Positions 22,155-33,242 of a stretch of DNA of 64,000 nt are shown piece after piece. Both the position numbers and the translations under genes were made by a program. Origin of the DNA: Notolepis coatsorum (Eukaryota > Chordata > Actinopteri > Aulopiformes > Paralepididae); contig OZ020592.1 of assembly GCA_963971535.1 (NCBI GenBank), positions 57,541,028 through 57,605,027 of the forward strand. The letters are read 5' to 3'. The notes below the pieces were generated by a model. It made no database searches, was not told where the DNA came from, and saw nothing but the letters and a program-made list of their open reading frames with translations. Each line of letters opens with the position of its first letter. Positions within the stretch are counted from its first letter, which is position 1.

Positions 22155-22285
22155 GGGGAGTCTGGGTAGTGTACAGGTAAAAGCACTCGCCTACCAACTC
22201 AGAGACTCATCTCCCGGCAGCGCTACTTCAGGCTTGGTCAGTCGTGCCAACGAACACAATTGTCAATGTTCGTGGGTTGGAAGTA
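22155..22285 (+). mobile_element. SINE head (split by foldback element)
   Basis: The tRNA-like head (TGTACAGGTAAAAGCACTCG) is followed by GGCTTGGTCAGTCGTGCC-type SINE body, broken at the TA at 22284. It continues at 23830. Confidence 0.6.
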
Positions 22286-23829
22286 GTGCACTGCAACCTT
22301 GCCCAGGCCCGACGGGGCCCGGCCCGGCGGGTTCGGGCTGGGTAGGGCTTTTTTTTTAATAAATAATTCGGGCTCGGCCGGGCCCGGGCGCAGGGAGAAC
22401 TCACGCCGGGGACAACTCGATTGGTTGTGTTGGAATATAGCCAGTTGGCGAACATTTTATTTGTTCTTGGATGTATGTAGCCGGTTGGCGAAGTTTTGTT
22501 AAAGTTGTTCAACGCGTTGCTGACGTCGTGGTGAGTGATGTTTATTATTTGCTGGGTCGCTACCTGTTTTGTTGTGCTTTTCATTATGTTGGTCTGCTCG
22601 AAATCTGATTTCTGTTAGTAGGCTATTGTGTGTCGTGTGTGTGTGATTCTATAGCCTTCAATACGTTTTACGAGGCTGCTCTATAAGCGAGCACTGGGAG
22701 GGAGGCATTCTAAGAGCAAACAGACTATGTAAATGCTTCTTAGTTTTCAGCGTGATATGCGTTATTTAGGCAGACCTATTGGACATTTTCGTTTTTGTTT
22801 ATTTATTAAGTTAATATATAAAGTGTTTAGAATATTTAAAACAAATACAAAAAAATATATATTTTAATAATAATAATAATAAAAAAAATTCGGGTTTTCA
22901 CGCGGGCTAGGGCTTAAAATATTATTTACAGTCGGGCTTATTTTCGGGCAGGGCCTGAAGTTCACGGGCTCGGGCAGGGCTCTGGCTTTATTTCAAGGCC
23001 CTTGCAGACCACTAGTTGGAAGCCGGTGGGGTCCCAGTTAGTGAACTTCAGGCCCTGCCTGAAAATAAGCCCGACTGTAAATAATATTTTAAGCCCTAGC
23101 CGGCGTGAAAACCAGAAAAAATTATTATTATTATTAAAATATATATTTTTTTGTATTTGTTTTAAATATTCTAAACACTTTATATATTAACTTAATAAAT
23201 AAACAAAAACGAAAATGTCCAATAGGTCTGCCTAAATAACGCATATCACGCTGAAAACTAAGAAGCATTTACATAGCCTGTTTGCTCTTAGAATGCCTCC
23301 CTCCCAGTGCTCGCTTATAGAGCAGCCTCGTAAAACGTATATAGAATCTTCTTTGACACACACACACACACACACACACACACGACACACAATAGCCTAC
23401 TAACAGAAATCAGATTTCGAGCAGACCAACATAATGAAAAGCACAACAAAACAGGTAGCGACCCAGCAAATAATAAACATCACTCACCACGACGTCAGCA
23501 ACGCGTTGAACAACTTTAACAAAACTTCGCCAACCGGCTACATACATCCAAGAACAAATAAAACGTTCGCCAACTGGCTATATTCCAACACAACCAATCG
23601 AGTTGTCCCCGGCCTGAGTTCTCCCTGCGCGCTGCGGTAATTACATCCAAATGTTTCTCCGATGACAGCTTGGCGCAAAAGAGAAAACGAATCTTAAGGA
23701 AAACGAAGGTTATCCTATAACCCTAGTTATATGAAAAAAAAAGAAAAAAAAATTATTAAAAAAAAAGCCCTACCCAGCCCGAACCTGCCGGGCCAGGCCC
23801 CGTCGGGCCTGGGCAAGGTTGCAGTGCAC
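22286..23829. mobile_element. 1.5-kb foldback (palindromic) DNA element
   Basis: The two halves are reverse complements of each other: 22286-22962 and about 23041-23829, around an 80-base unique centre. The ends are GTGCACTGCAACCTTGCCCA and its exact complement, with TA on both sides (22284-22285, 23830-23831). The right arm has about 100 extra bases (23625-23740) and a CA repeat (23357-23384). Both arms include a 60-codon frame starting MKSTTKQVATQQIINITHHD, which resembles nothing I know. A TA border would fit Tc1/mariner-type mobilisation, but this is inference. Confidence 0.7.
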
Positions 23830-24036
23830 TAGTCCCAGTCCCGGTCATTGCAATAGTGACTCCTACTGGTCGGTCGGGGGGGCCCGTTCAGAAGAGGGGA
23901 TCTGGGGGAAATAACATGAACCTCTGTGTGCGTTCTCAGTGAAACTCCTCGCTGTCAAGTGAAAAGAAGTGGCTGGTTCGGAGGAGGCATGTGATAGTCT
24001 ACACCCTCCCCAGACCGACAGTAGGGTAGTCTACAC
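23830..24036 (+). mobile_element. SINE body (middle piece)
   Basis: It carries ACTCCTACTGGTCGGTCGG, GTGAAAAGAAGTGGCTGG and CGGAGGAGGCATGTGATAG, which align with the bodies of the SINEs at 15580 and 44145. It then enters a short tandem duplication (ACACCCTCCCCAGACCGACA, about 31-bp units) that is broken by the hAT element. Confidence 0.7.
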
Positions 24037-25368
24037 CAGTGATTCCCAACCTGGGGTCCGCCAGACCACAGATGATTTGATTTTTTATTTATTTTTTCAG
24101 AGAAATATTTAATTAGCATATTTTTATCATCAGAAGCATGAATAGTCTCTCCACTACAATAAAAAATAAATATAAATAAATAAACATCTAGACATGATTT
24201 TTGAACGTTAACAGTAGGCTACCGGGTAGCCACTAAAACGCGAATCAGTTGACTATCACTTTCCGTAGCTAGCCTAGCACGCTAGTTAACTTTCTCGGCT
24301 CGTCTGCAGTCAGCCGCCAGAGGCGAAAATGTGTGACAAACGAAAAGGAGATGACGGCAGCTCATCTGCAAAAAAAGTTAGGACCTACAGCAATCGCGAA
24401 AATTACATCACCATGGGCTTCACTGAGGGACCAGACAAACGACCTGAGTGTGTGATTTGTGGAGAAAAGTTGGCAAACTCGAGCCTGAAGCCCAGCAAGC
24501 TGAAGAGACATCAGGCGTCTAAGCACCCAGAAACCGTTGGGAAGGATCCAGACTTTTTTCGGAGGAAAGAACAGTCTCTCAAGGCGAACAAGCCTGTTGA
24601 TGTTAGAGTAGCGTGGAGCAGGGGTGGCAGTGATTTACAGAAGGCTACCGAAGCCTCCTTTGAGTGTTCGCTTTTAATTGCAAAAGCAAAGAAACCGCAC
24701 AATATTGGCGAGCAGCTCATCAAACCAGCCTGCATCAAAATGGTTTAGAAACTGTGCGGCCCACAGGTGGCGGATAAACTAAAATCAGTACCACTCTCGA
24801 ACAATGTAGTGAAAGACCGAATTGATAAGATGTCAAGTGATTGCAAGCAGCAGCTGTCAGAAAAGCTTAGAAAGGGTCCATTTGCCATATAACTTGATGA
24901 AACTACAACTGTCGCAGACGAGGCTGTGCTCATCGTTTATGTGCAGTATATCGAAAATGAGGATCTGAAGCAGGACATTCTCTTGTCAGTCAACCTTACT
25001 ACCACCACTCGAGGTGAGGATATTTTTACTGCAGTGGATTCTTACTTCATTCAACATAAATGCAAACCGTTCACCATTAGGGCCTGATTTGAGAGGATGA
25101 ATACAGGATTTGAATATTGGCCAACATTTTGAAATACATATGGTGCAAGATGAGATTTGTTGATTGAAGGCACAAGTCAAAGAAGCATAGTGGGTCTAAT
25201 TATGATGCATATGCCTGTGTATAAGCAGTTTGTTATTAAAATGACAAAAAAAAGTATTAAAATGACAAAAAATAAAGTATTTTATGATATTTTATTAGGG
25301 GGGGGGGTCGAGGAATTTCATAAGAGATGTTTGGGGGTCCCTGGGGGAAAAAAGGTTGGGAACCCCTG
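24037..25368 (+). mobile_element. hAT (Charlie/ZBED5-like) element, internally deleted
   Basis: The ends CAGTGATTCCCAACCTGG and GGTTGGGAACCCCTG are flanked by the perfect 8-bp duplication GTCTACAC (24029-24036, 25369-25376). It carries the N-terminal part of a transposase (see 24329-25090). About 1.3 kb remains of what should be a 2.5-3 kb element. It lies in ACSF2 intron 4, within a SINE. Confidence 0.85.
24329..25090 (+). pseudogene. ZBED5-like hAT transposase, N-terminal part
   Basis: The first 139 codons are open (24329-24748): MCDKRKGDDGSSSAKKVRTY, later RPECVICGEKLANSSLKPSK, LKRHQASKHPET: a BED-type finger (C-x2-C ... H-x4-H). After a stop at 24746 the frame goes on (SVPLSNNVVKDRIDKMSSD), hits another stop near 24891, then LDETTTVADEAVLIVYVQY, the start of the RNase H-like catalytic domain with its first acidic residue. 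The C-terminal catalytic and dimerisation parts are absent. It is a dead copy. Confidence 0.75.
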
Positions 25369-25376
25369 GTCTACAC

Positions 25377-25482
25377 TCTCCCCAGACCAACAGTAGGGTA
25401 GCCTACACCCTCCCCAGACCAACAGTAGGGCAGTGCAACGACCAGGAGGGAAGTGTCCTAACAACTACATTGGGGGGAGAAA
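25377..25482 (+). mobile_element. SINE tail, abutting ACSF2 exon 4 donor
   Basis: It resumes the tandem CTCCCCAGACCAACAGTAGG units and ends with ACTACATTGGGGGGAGAAAA, the tail type of this SINE family. AGTTATGTTT follows (25483 on), similar to AGTTATTTTATGTTT before the head at about 22140, a likely decayed TSD. The tail stops about 17 nt from the exon 4 splice donor. Confidence 0.6.
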
Positions 25483-25499
25483 AGTTATGTTTAACCCAC

Positions 25500-25553
25500 C
25501 TTACGCAACGCATACTCAACCTCTTGTGGTTGGTAAGCAGGGTTCACAGCCAC
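25500..25553 (-). CDS. acsf2: ACSF2 exon 4
   Basis: The acceptor CACCCTACAG is followed by 54 nt (18 codons, phase 0 both ends) and the donor GTGGGTT. It encodes VAVNPAYQPQEVEYALRK, the ACSF2 block after the GIIL core strand (VNPAYQ is a family hallmark). The donor departs from consensus (GTGGGT) and the intron beyond its first ~17 nt is SINE-derived. Confidence 0.95.
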
Positions 25554-25680
25554 CTGTAGGGTGATGAACAAATACAAACTTACACAATGGTCGAAAAGAC
25601 ACAGGAAATTACTTGCTTCACCCATATTTAGTTTTTTTTTAAGCAAAAGCAGAATGTGTAATCAGCATAATTTCCTAGTT

Positions 25681-25940
25681 CAGGGTTCCTGCAGGTTTCA
25701 ACAAGTTAAATTGAAGACTTTTAAAGACCACTTTGAATAGAATTTGATACCCATTTCTACTGCAATGCTTAAAGTACTGCTTACATTGCAGCCCGGACAT
25801 TTCCCCCAAACACATTTTAAACATGATACAGAGAAGTTATCGCAACATAGAATACATTTCTAAGACGTTTTTAAGGCCTAAAATTCTGATTAATAAATTA
25901 AGGCTCTTTATGACTTTTTCAAGACTCAGTGGGAACCCTG
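25681..25940. mobile_element. hAT-type MITE, TIR CAGGGTTCC
   Basis: The ends CAGGGTTCC and GGAACCCTG are perfect over 9 bases, 260 bp apart. The flanking octamers (TCCTAGTT, TAGCTAGA) match only in part, so the duplication has decayed or the end assignment is off. It lies in ACSF2 intron 3. Confidence 0.55.
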
Positions 25941-26256
25941 TAGCTAGAAAATAGCATTTTTCTTTTTACATTTGAGGGACTCAGCAGAAGCTCTGATCCA
26001 CAGCAAAACACAAAACATAAAAGTAGAATCCGTTCAAATGATTGTTTCACCAACATAAAAAGTAGCCAAAATTATTAAATTTTTTATAATTATCTTTTAT
26101 TTTATTTAACTAAATCTAATTCTACCAGATCAAGTGCAATAGGGGGGGTAAAGTATTCCTTGACTAAGTGGGTTTTCGGTCTCTTATGGAAGATAAGCAT
26201 CTACTGTACATACAAGTGTGTATGGGGACACGATTTGATTCAAAATATATACATTT

Positions 26257-26340
26257 ACATTTGGTCATTTAGCTGTCGCTTTTATCCAAAACGACTTACA
26301 AGTTCTGTACGACAAGTCAGCAGGAAGGGTACAACTCTTA
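26257..26340 (-). mobile_element. LINE 3' tail (TTTACA type), short copy
   Basis: CATTTAGCTGTCGCTTTTAT and CGACTTACAAGTTCTGTACG match 20690-20770. Only about 85 bases remain. Confidence 0.6.
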
Positions 26341-26557
26341 TATTCTTGCTGGGAAGGAAATTCAATAGATTATGTTAGATGTCTATGTACAGTATATTGT
26401 GTGTTTTCTGCTCAGATAATCTGTAGGATTTATAGTGTACAGTTTACAGTTATAGAAACCATATCACAAGGCTGAAAGTTGTGAAAGAAAGAATAAGTGC
26501 AAACGTGCTATAGCTGCGACTGCGTACGTGCATACACACACGGCTATGTGTGTGTGT

Positions 26558-26822
26558 CCTTGCCCCATGGTCAAGCTTTCCACAAAGTTTGACCAAGTTT
26601 GAATCTGTTTAGAAGTTATCCTTTTTGTTATAGGCCACTCCCACTCCCATTTTTTACCAATTGGCATGAACAGTTAATCAGTCCTTTGGGTCCTTTGGCT
26701 CATGACCAACCTTTCCACAAATTATTGTGCAAGTTTGTGAATCCATTTGGAAGTTATGTCGCTTTTTGCGATCGGTCACTCCCATTGCCAAGCCCCCTTT
26801 TAGCCAATTGGCATGAACACAC
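26558..26822. repeat. Diverged tandem duplication, two units of about 125 bp
   Basis: CTTTCCACAAA...GAAGTTAT...CCAATTGGCATGAACA occurs at about 26572-26674 and again at about 26711-26822. It lies in ACSF2 intron 3. No function is visible. Confidence 0.65.
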
Positions 26823-27043
26823 ACAAACACATACAGTACACACTTGACCTCCATCCATTTTAGCCTCCTAGGGCAAAAACTGTGGCCTTTAGACTGTTGG
26901 GAATTCTGTGGACAAACCAACAGACAGACAGAGTAACCTGTATAGAGCTGCTGGTCGCAGCTAAAAATAAAGAAATCGTTGAACATTTCTGAATTGATTT
27001 TAACCTTAAAGGATATAGAATCGTGTTGTATTTTTTCACTCAC

Positions 27044-27172
27044 CAATATAATGCCAGCTTTGGCTGTGGCAAACTGGAATAGGATCCATTCATACGTGTT
27101 GGGTCCCCACATGCCCAGGCGGTCTCCCTTCTTCAGACCCATGGCCAGCAGCCCTGCAGCAGCCTGATCCAC
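27044..27172 (-). CDS. acsf2: ACSF2 exon 3
   Basis: The acceptor GACTGTGTAG is followed by 129 nt (43 codons, phase 0 both ends) and the donor GTGAGTG. It encodes [20 protein letters not shown], then [20 protein letters not shown] and IIL. The [10 protein letters not shown](T/S)Y block is diagnostic for ACSF2 among acyl-CoA synthetases. The open frame extends past the donor into the intron, but splicing to VAVNPAYQ in exon 4 restores the family sequence. Confidence 0.96.
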
Positions 27173-27231
27173 CTACACAGTCATGGGAGCAGAGCAGAGT
27201 CACAAAATGCTTCACAAAGAATGAGAAATTG

Positions 27232-27870
27232 TTAAAAAGACCATAAAATAGAACATTTTGGAATTACAAGACAAAAGGCCAGGTTGAATAAATGAGTCTT
27301 CAGCAGCTTTTTAAAAACACGCCAACAAAAGACTGCAGATCGTATGCCTATAGGAAGAGCGTTCGACAATATCGGGAGTCGTAACTTCAGAGTCATGATC
27401 ACCTTTTTTGGGGTTCGAGAGCAAGGGACAGCCAGTAAGCCCTGGTCAAAAGACCTAAGTGACCTACTGGTGATATATGGATTAATCAGGTCACAGATGT
27501 ACACAGGTGCGTGACCATGCATGGCTCTATGTGAAAACAAGTACCTTAAAATGAATCCTATACTTAATGGGAAGCCAGTGTAAAGAAGATATGATGGGTA
27601 TGATGAGAGTTGACCTGCTGGACCTGGTCAATAGCCTTGAAGCAGAGTTCTGGACCATTTGTAGACGGTTCAGGGACGACTTGCTGAGGCGGGTGAAAAG
27701 GGAATTGCAGTTGTCCAGCCGGGATGATATAAACGTGTGAATGATCAACTCTAGCTCAGGTTGTGAAACAACACATGATGTGTTGATCAAAGTACATAGC
27801 CTGATCAAATATAACACTGACATTTCTAAGGTCAGACTGTATAGCTGAAGAAATTGACCCAATACACTGA
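27232..27870 (-). pseudogene. L2-like LINE, C-terminal ORF fragment
   Basis: The minus-strand frames 27862-27527 and 27540-27232 read LDNCNSLFTRLSKSSLNRLQ, LQMVQNSASRLLTRSSR, LHWLPIKYRIHFKVLVF, then SLRSFDQGLLAVPCSRTPKK. This matches the C-terminal end of the better L2-like copy at 42778-42230. It is frameshifted and lacks the RT. It lies in ACSF2 intron 2 in the gene's orientation. Confidence 0.75.
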
Positions 27871-28464
27871 GTAAAGGTGGAAGCTATGCTATCTGAAGCA
27901 ATGATATGTTATCATCAGTTTTATTAGATTGCAATAACTCTGCAGATTTGCAGAGTGCAAATGTAACAGTAAAATGTAATAGCAATATACAATGTACTAG
28001 TGATTAAACTGGAATATATATAAATGAGTACTACTGACTGAGTACTAATGGCATGCCAATCTGATGTATGTACACTGTTGTACAGTGTTACAGTATTATT
28101 ATGTACAGTAATACAGGTATAAATATACTATTGTTACAGCCCTGGCCTAGGGGAATCTGGGCATGGGAATCTGGGACCCCCACTCTTCCAACTCCCAAGG
28201 AGAGCCATGAAATCATAATTCAAAAGGGCAAAGTATTGGTTCAGATTAGAAGATTCAGAGCAGAGCAGAGCATTGCCCAAACAAAACACAACCTTTCTAA
28301 GAAAACTAAAGGAAAACAGAAATACTAAATCTAACCTACCTTAAAAATAGAAAACATTACATACACAAATGAGTGTACCAACAAAAACAGAGTGTTTCCC
28401 TCTTACTGGCTGCTACTTGACTATTTGAATTGATAGACAAGGTTAGATACAATTACAAAAAAGG
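27871..28464. other. ACSF2 intron 2, no gene recognised
   Basis: AT-rich, with short repeats such as CAGAGCAGAGCAGAG at about 28258. Nothing is supported beyond that. Confidence 0.4.
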
Positions 28465-30240
28465 TTATTTCCATACATTATGTTTAAAGAGAAAATTACA
28501 CAATGGCAGAGCATCAGCCATCACATTATACAAGCCATTCTTATAATGAATGTCAACGTTGTAATCTTGCACCAAGAGAGACCAGCACATCAGTCTCTGG
28601 TTGCTATTCTGCATCTGAGCCAAGGCGACCAAGAGGATTGTGGACAGAGAAAACAACAGTTGGCATCGAACCAGGCTCAATGTTGTGAAGCCAAAAGCAA
28701 AGACAATGCTTCCTTTTCAACAGTGCTGGAATGTGGTGCTTTTTAAATATTAATTATCCAAATGGATAATCAATGCCACGTTCATCCTCCTGCAGGAGCA
28801 CTGCGCCTGCTTCATGCCCACTTCAAGCGATTAAACTTTGGAGCAGCAAGCACAGGGCCATGCAGAGGAGAGCATTGGCTACATCGGTACTTAAAACTGT
28901 TCACTCTCTCAACCGGTGCCCCGTCGATGCTGAGGGGGCTGTAGTCCCTGACCCCCGACCTCCTAAAGTCCACAATCATCTCCTTTGTTTTGCTGACGTT
29001 CAGGGAGAGGCTGTTCTCTTGACACCATCCCGCTAGAACCTTGACCTCCTCCAGGTAGGCCCTCTCATCGTTTGCAGAGATCAGGCCCACCACTACTGTG
29101 TCGTCAGCAAATTTGATGATTGTGTTGTTGTTCCGCTGTGCCATAGATACAGTCATGTGTGTACAGGGAGTAGAGGAGGGGACTCAGAACACAGCCCTGG
29201 GGGGCCCCTATGTTGAGAGTATCACCATTGTTGATACATAAAACATGGATTATTTACAGCCTGGGTCGGTTGAGACTGTATGTAAATCAAAAAGCACACT
29301 AACATTTCACTGACCACGTAATGTTGTTTTTGGGGTTTACTAAGCTCCTTAATCGAGCTGTGACGGCGGCAACGTTTTTACAAAACGCACAATAACCAGC
29401 CATCCTGAGAAAATGGCGGAGTTCACGGCACGTCTGGGGAACTGAAAAATCTAGGTCTGTGTCATGGAATTTGACAACTGAACATAATGCAAAGGCACAC
29501 GCACTATACTCTGTTAATCCCCACACCAGGATATCTGAGCCACAGTATGAATCATTTGAGAAGGGCAGGATTGATTACCCGTCGCCCCAGTATTGATCGT
29601 GATTTTTTTGTCCTCACTCAATAGAGAAATAAACGGCCACAAATTTAATTTAGTCTCTCCCCATCTCCGCCAAATTCACAGATTGAGCAATGTCGGATCC
29701 AGTTTGTATTAGACTTATCGAAGCTGGACTCTTGGCATTTTTGACATGCTCTCTATGTCTCTATATGCTTTCTTTAAGAGTGGGGCAAGCAGCTATAAGG
29801 TGGCCTTGTTCATGACAATAACATTCTCTGGAGCTACAACAGAAACTTTTGGGGGGTTAACTCTTCGCTCACTAGGGAATCCAATCTCTCCAAACCGGAG
29901 GAGCAAAAACACTTGTGTGTGTTAGGCCAGTTCTCATCGGGCAGTACTGCAGTCGCAAATTTTAGAGTCACAACTTTCTGCTCATTTAGATAAAAGACAG
30001 CCCTCTCTGGCAGGCAAATTGTGAATTTCCTCCAGCAGAATCAGTTCAGAGGTTATCATAAATTGCAACCTGGGCCTGGCTCCACTTATCAAAAAGTGCA
30101 CTCATAATAAGTCTGGGTGGTAGTCTTCTCATTTGTTCTAAATAATTGCCTGTCGGCTTCAGGTAGGAGTTCATAAGCTCTGAGGACAGCAGTGTTTACC
30201 AGATTGTAATGTAAACGGTCCTCCATAGGCAGAGATGTAC
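28465..30240 (-). mobile_element. Decayed Gypsy-type LTR retrotransposon relic
   Basis: Pieces stand in the right order on the minus strand. They are a gag end (30240-30160, RAYELLPEAD-like), a zinc-knuckle-like CHEQGHLIAAC (about 29820-29780), an RT/RNase H junction (29526-29299, RELRHFLRMAGYCAFCKNVA then NPKNNITWS) and the RNase H end (28680-28465, LLVQDYNVDIHYKNGLYNVM then ADAL). Frames are broken, most of pol is deleted and no LTRs are found. A LINE fragment (28755-29215) splits it. It lies in ACSF2 intron 2. Confidence 0.65.
28755..29215 (-). pseudogene. Rex1/CR1-like LINE RT fragment
   Basis: On the minus strand 29156-28812 reads NTIIKFADDTVVVGLISAND, LAGWCQENSLSLNVSKTKE and MIVDFRRSGVRDYSPLSIDG. 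FADD is the RT catalytic motif. Upstream GPPRAVF-type and SPLLYSLYTH-like text (29215-29150) is partly readable. It belongs to the same family as 11165-12000 and 50520-51450. It is inserted in the Gypsy relic. Confidence 0.75.
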
Positions 30241-30272
30241 ATACTTATTGGGCTTTTCCCACTAATTTACAC

Positions 30273-30406
30273 TTAACCCTTTCACTGCCACACGACAGAA
30301 GGTTAACCCTTAACTATCACAACCGACGTGTGAAAGGATTAACCTTCTGTGTGTCGCCGCAGTGAAAGGGTTAACCGTTTTGGTAGTGTGGCAGTGAAAG
30401 GGTTAA
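30273..30406. mobile_element. 134-bp TTAA-bounded palindromic MITE
   Basis: TTAACCCTTTCACTGCC and its perfect complement GGCAGTGAAAGGGTTAA form the ends, each with TTAA at the border. The interior repeats GTGAAAGG and AACCTTCTGT in inverted order, so most of the unit can fold back. It is too short to code. Confidence 0.75.
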
Positions 30407-31298
30407 GCAATAGTGGTCACGTGTTTTTGGGCCAGTTTAGGGCTGCTATCCTTGCCACAAGCAAGATTGGCCTGTTCCCCAGTTTCTACAGTGAGGAGAG
30501 GTTTTATAGCGTGATTCAGTGTTTTTCGATGGTATCATCAGTCATCACTGGTCAGGTGGATTTTATGTGGGCATGGGTCAATTGAACACATCAAATCAGC
30601 AAAGTCTATTGACATTTTTAAGAAGCGGCTAAAAACAACAACTCATTCACTTCTTATTGTGTCTGATGTGCTCCTTGTTTGTTGTTGTGAGGTATTTTTT
30701 TGTGAATAAAGTTGACTTGACTAAGACGCCACAACACCTTTTTGGAACAAGGTAACATACAGTAATATACAGTATTTAGAGGCCCAATAAGCAAGGAAAA
30801 TGCACAGCAGTTGGGAACTTATTGACAAATAATTCTGATCTGCATCCATGGGCAACTTAACCCTTCCCCTGAGGAGCGAGTTCCACACTTGGTGGAAGGG
30901 TTGGGGAGGGGGTGAGGCTTTGAGTACAGGAATTCCTGCTTACCCTGAATGACCATCTCACAAATAGCCCACACAGACAGTCTCACCTCATACCGCTGTA
31001 GGTAAGATGGTCACAACAAATGATATAGGAGATTTTATTTGATCTCTCCTTCTTTGTTTTCACCTGTGTTTTGTCCTATTTATGCAAATGTGTTTATATC
31101 CATTTTATATGTATTCTGAACCGTTTGTATTTGCAATCTCTGCATTGCAAATGAGGGCAAACCCTGATGTCCTTTTCGGGAATAGATTTAAAAAAGTTTC
31201 AATAAATTAAAATCAATCAACAGACAGCAGCAGGGGGTGCTGCCGGTAGCAACCTGATCTGCTGGATATAAAATCCAGGAACTCCAGTTTCCACTCAC
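30407..31298. other. ACSF2 intron 2, 5' part, no gene recognised
   Basis: A minus-strand complement of TTATTCAC and low-grade repeat text (TTTTTAAGAAGCGGCTAAAAA near 30615) suggests another LINE tail, but I could not define it. Confidence 0.35.
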
Positions 31299-31494
31299 AT
31301 CCTGCTGGAACTGCGAGAATGTCTTCCGGACTCCGTCCTGAAGGAAAGCCACAGCCTCTCTGTCTGGGAAGCGCTCGACTGTCCTCTCCAGGACCTCTGC
31401 TACTGTGCTGCACAGCAGGGACCTGCTGGAGGTGCCGTGGGCATAGCTGGTGGTGAGCGTGGGGATGTTGGGTGGGCCATCCACGTGTATAGCA
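31299..31494 (-). CDS. acsf2: ACSF2 exon 2
   Basis: The acceptor GGTCTCATTCAG is followed by 196 nt and the donor GTGAGTG. It enters with one base completing Arg (CG from exon 1), then AIHVDGPPNIPTLTTSYAHG, TSSRSLLCSTVAEVLERTVE and RFPDREAVAFLQDGVRKTFS, ending QFQQD. It corresponds to the N-terminal ANL-fold segment of ACSF2 (TVAEVLE...P(D/E)REA...). Exon 3 continues with VDQAAAG in phase 0. Confidence 0.95.
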
Positions 31495-32406
31495 CTGAAT
31501 GAGACCAGAAAGATGGGAGGAAGAGTTTTAAAGGATCAATAGGCAGCCGCAGATTTGTCAACATTTTAGACTTCTTATTATATCTCGACAGTAATTGATA
31601 GTACTCCAATCAGTGATTTTTTTTTCTTACCAATGTGGCGTATTCTCACAAACATTCTAGAAGAGTTTGATCTGTAGAGGTAAAACTTTCTTAACCCCAT
31701 TGTAAATCGAGATATAGATCTGTTTAGATGTTTACAAACATAGCAATATAAATATTTTACAGCCACAAAATAAAATAAAACATAATATAAACACTCAAGA
31801 GTTGCAGCCTAATGAAGTGACCTATCGTATAGGTAGGCTACTTGTGTAGTAGTTTAGGTAATAGGTCAAATAGACTGCAGCCTACAGTGTCCAGATAATC
31901 CCCATGGAAACAAGTGGAAATGGATAGCCCCGCTTTCCTCTCACTGGTTGACAAGAGCTACAAGGACCTATACACTGCTTTTTACAATAGCTTTTAACTT
32001 CATTTTGTGATTAGGCTACTGATTATGTTAATTGAACTGTAAATGAGGGCTGCCCCTCAGTGTAAATAGCCTATTTTGTAAACATTGGAGTAATAAAAGA
32101 TTAGATTTTCATCTACAAATCAAACTCTTCAAGAGTGTCTGAATATACCCCACATGAATATGGTAAAAACAAAACGCCCAGTTGGACCTTGGAAAAACAC
32201 ATAGAAGCGTGACAGGCAGACAGGGAAAAGAGAGTATTGCCAGTATAATAATGATTAAATAAGGAGTACAGTATAGTGTAAAGGGGTGGGTTATCTGCTA
32301 GCGTTAGACGAGACCACACCCGTTATTTTGTTGAAGTGGAAAAAAATGTGGTAGGAAATAAATTATACTTTCTCCGAGTTTCTCGTAAGGGAAAGATGAT
32401 AAACAA
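31495..32406. other. ACSF2 intron 1, 3' part, no gene recognised
   Basis: No feature is supported here. Confidence 0.5.
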
Positions 32407-32655
32407 GTACTGCTGTGCATGAATGAATGAATGAATGAATGAAAACTTTATTTAACAGATTGCAGAATGGGTACAATACAGTACGGCTCAATACATACAA
32501 TTGTTAAGGGGATGCAGACCTGAGAAAGACGTTTGTCTTGTTTCCATCAGGGTCCCCCATTTTCAATTCATATAGACATTTATGACATACACAACATACA
32601 TGACATTTATGGCATAGGGACATATAGGTATTTAGTACTGATACATTTGTGACAT
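32407..32655 (-). mobile_element. LINE 3'-tail family T, copy 2
   Basis: A (GAAT)n run at 32417-32444 (the tail end) is followed by ACAGATTGCAGAATGGGTAC and the complement of GGGGACCCTGATG. The 5' part continues with TATGACAT repeats also found upstream of the tail at 60150-60235. It lies in ACSF2 intron 1. Confidence 0.75.
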
Positions 32656-32964
32656 AACGGTATTCAAATATACTGCAGACCGTGCAGTATGGCCATTGGC
32701 CAAGTAGGTCAACTTTAAGAAACGTGTGGAACTTGTACTAGTGCAATGTTTGAATGGCGCTTTCTTTTTTAACTACAATTTTTAAATAATATCACACTGC
32801 ATTTTACAGCGAGAGCATCTGGGTCTCGCCTACTTTTGAACACACATTTATTTGACTAGAAGTAGGAGCTTAAATAATTTACGTAATAATTAACCGCGTG
32901 CCAATGTTTCATTCGTTTCTAAAGTCTGATATAAAGGCTTTTTAAATGTTAAATAAATTCACTA

Positions 32965-33127
32965 TGAATTGAAAATGGGGGACCCTGATGTAAACAAGAC
33001 AAACGTCTTTCTCTGGTCTGCAGCCCCTTAACAATAATGTGTGTATTGAGCCGTACTGTATTGTACCCATTCTGCAATCTGTTAAATACAGTTTATTCAT
33101 TCATTCATGCATTCATTCATTCATTCA
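32965..33127 (+). mobile_element. LINE 3'-tail family T, copy 3
   Basis: GAATTGAAAATGGGGGACC leads to GTACCCATTCTGCAATCTG and a (ATTC)n tail ending at about 33127. It is in inverted orientation to copy 2. Its tail ends about 115 bases from the exon 1 donor of ACSF2. Confidence 0.8.
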
Positions 33128-33242
33128 GACGCAATGTGGATAATCATGTTTTGTCAGGTATGACCAACAATATATATAATGATATTATACGTTTATTCTT
33201 TGAAGTCCTGCATGCTACTGTATGCCCATCTCGGCGACTTAC

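Noticed and set aside
22228..22584. 118-codon ORF as a gene
   Set aside because: The same frame start occurs mirrored in the other arm of the foldback element and has no similarity I know; kept only as part of the element.
24329..24748. Host ZBED gene
   Set aside because: It lies within TIRs and a perfect 8-bp duplication and has downstream stops, so it is a transposon remnant.
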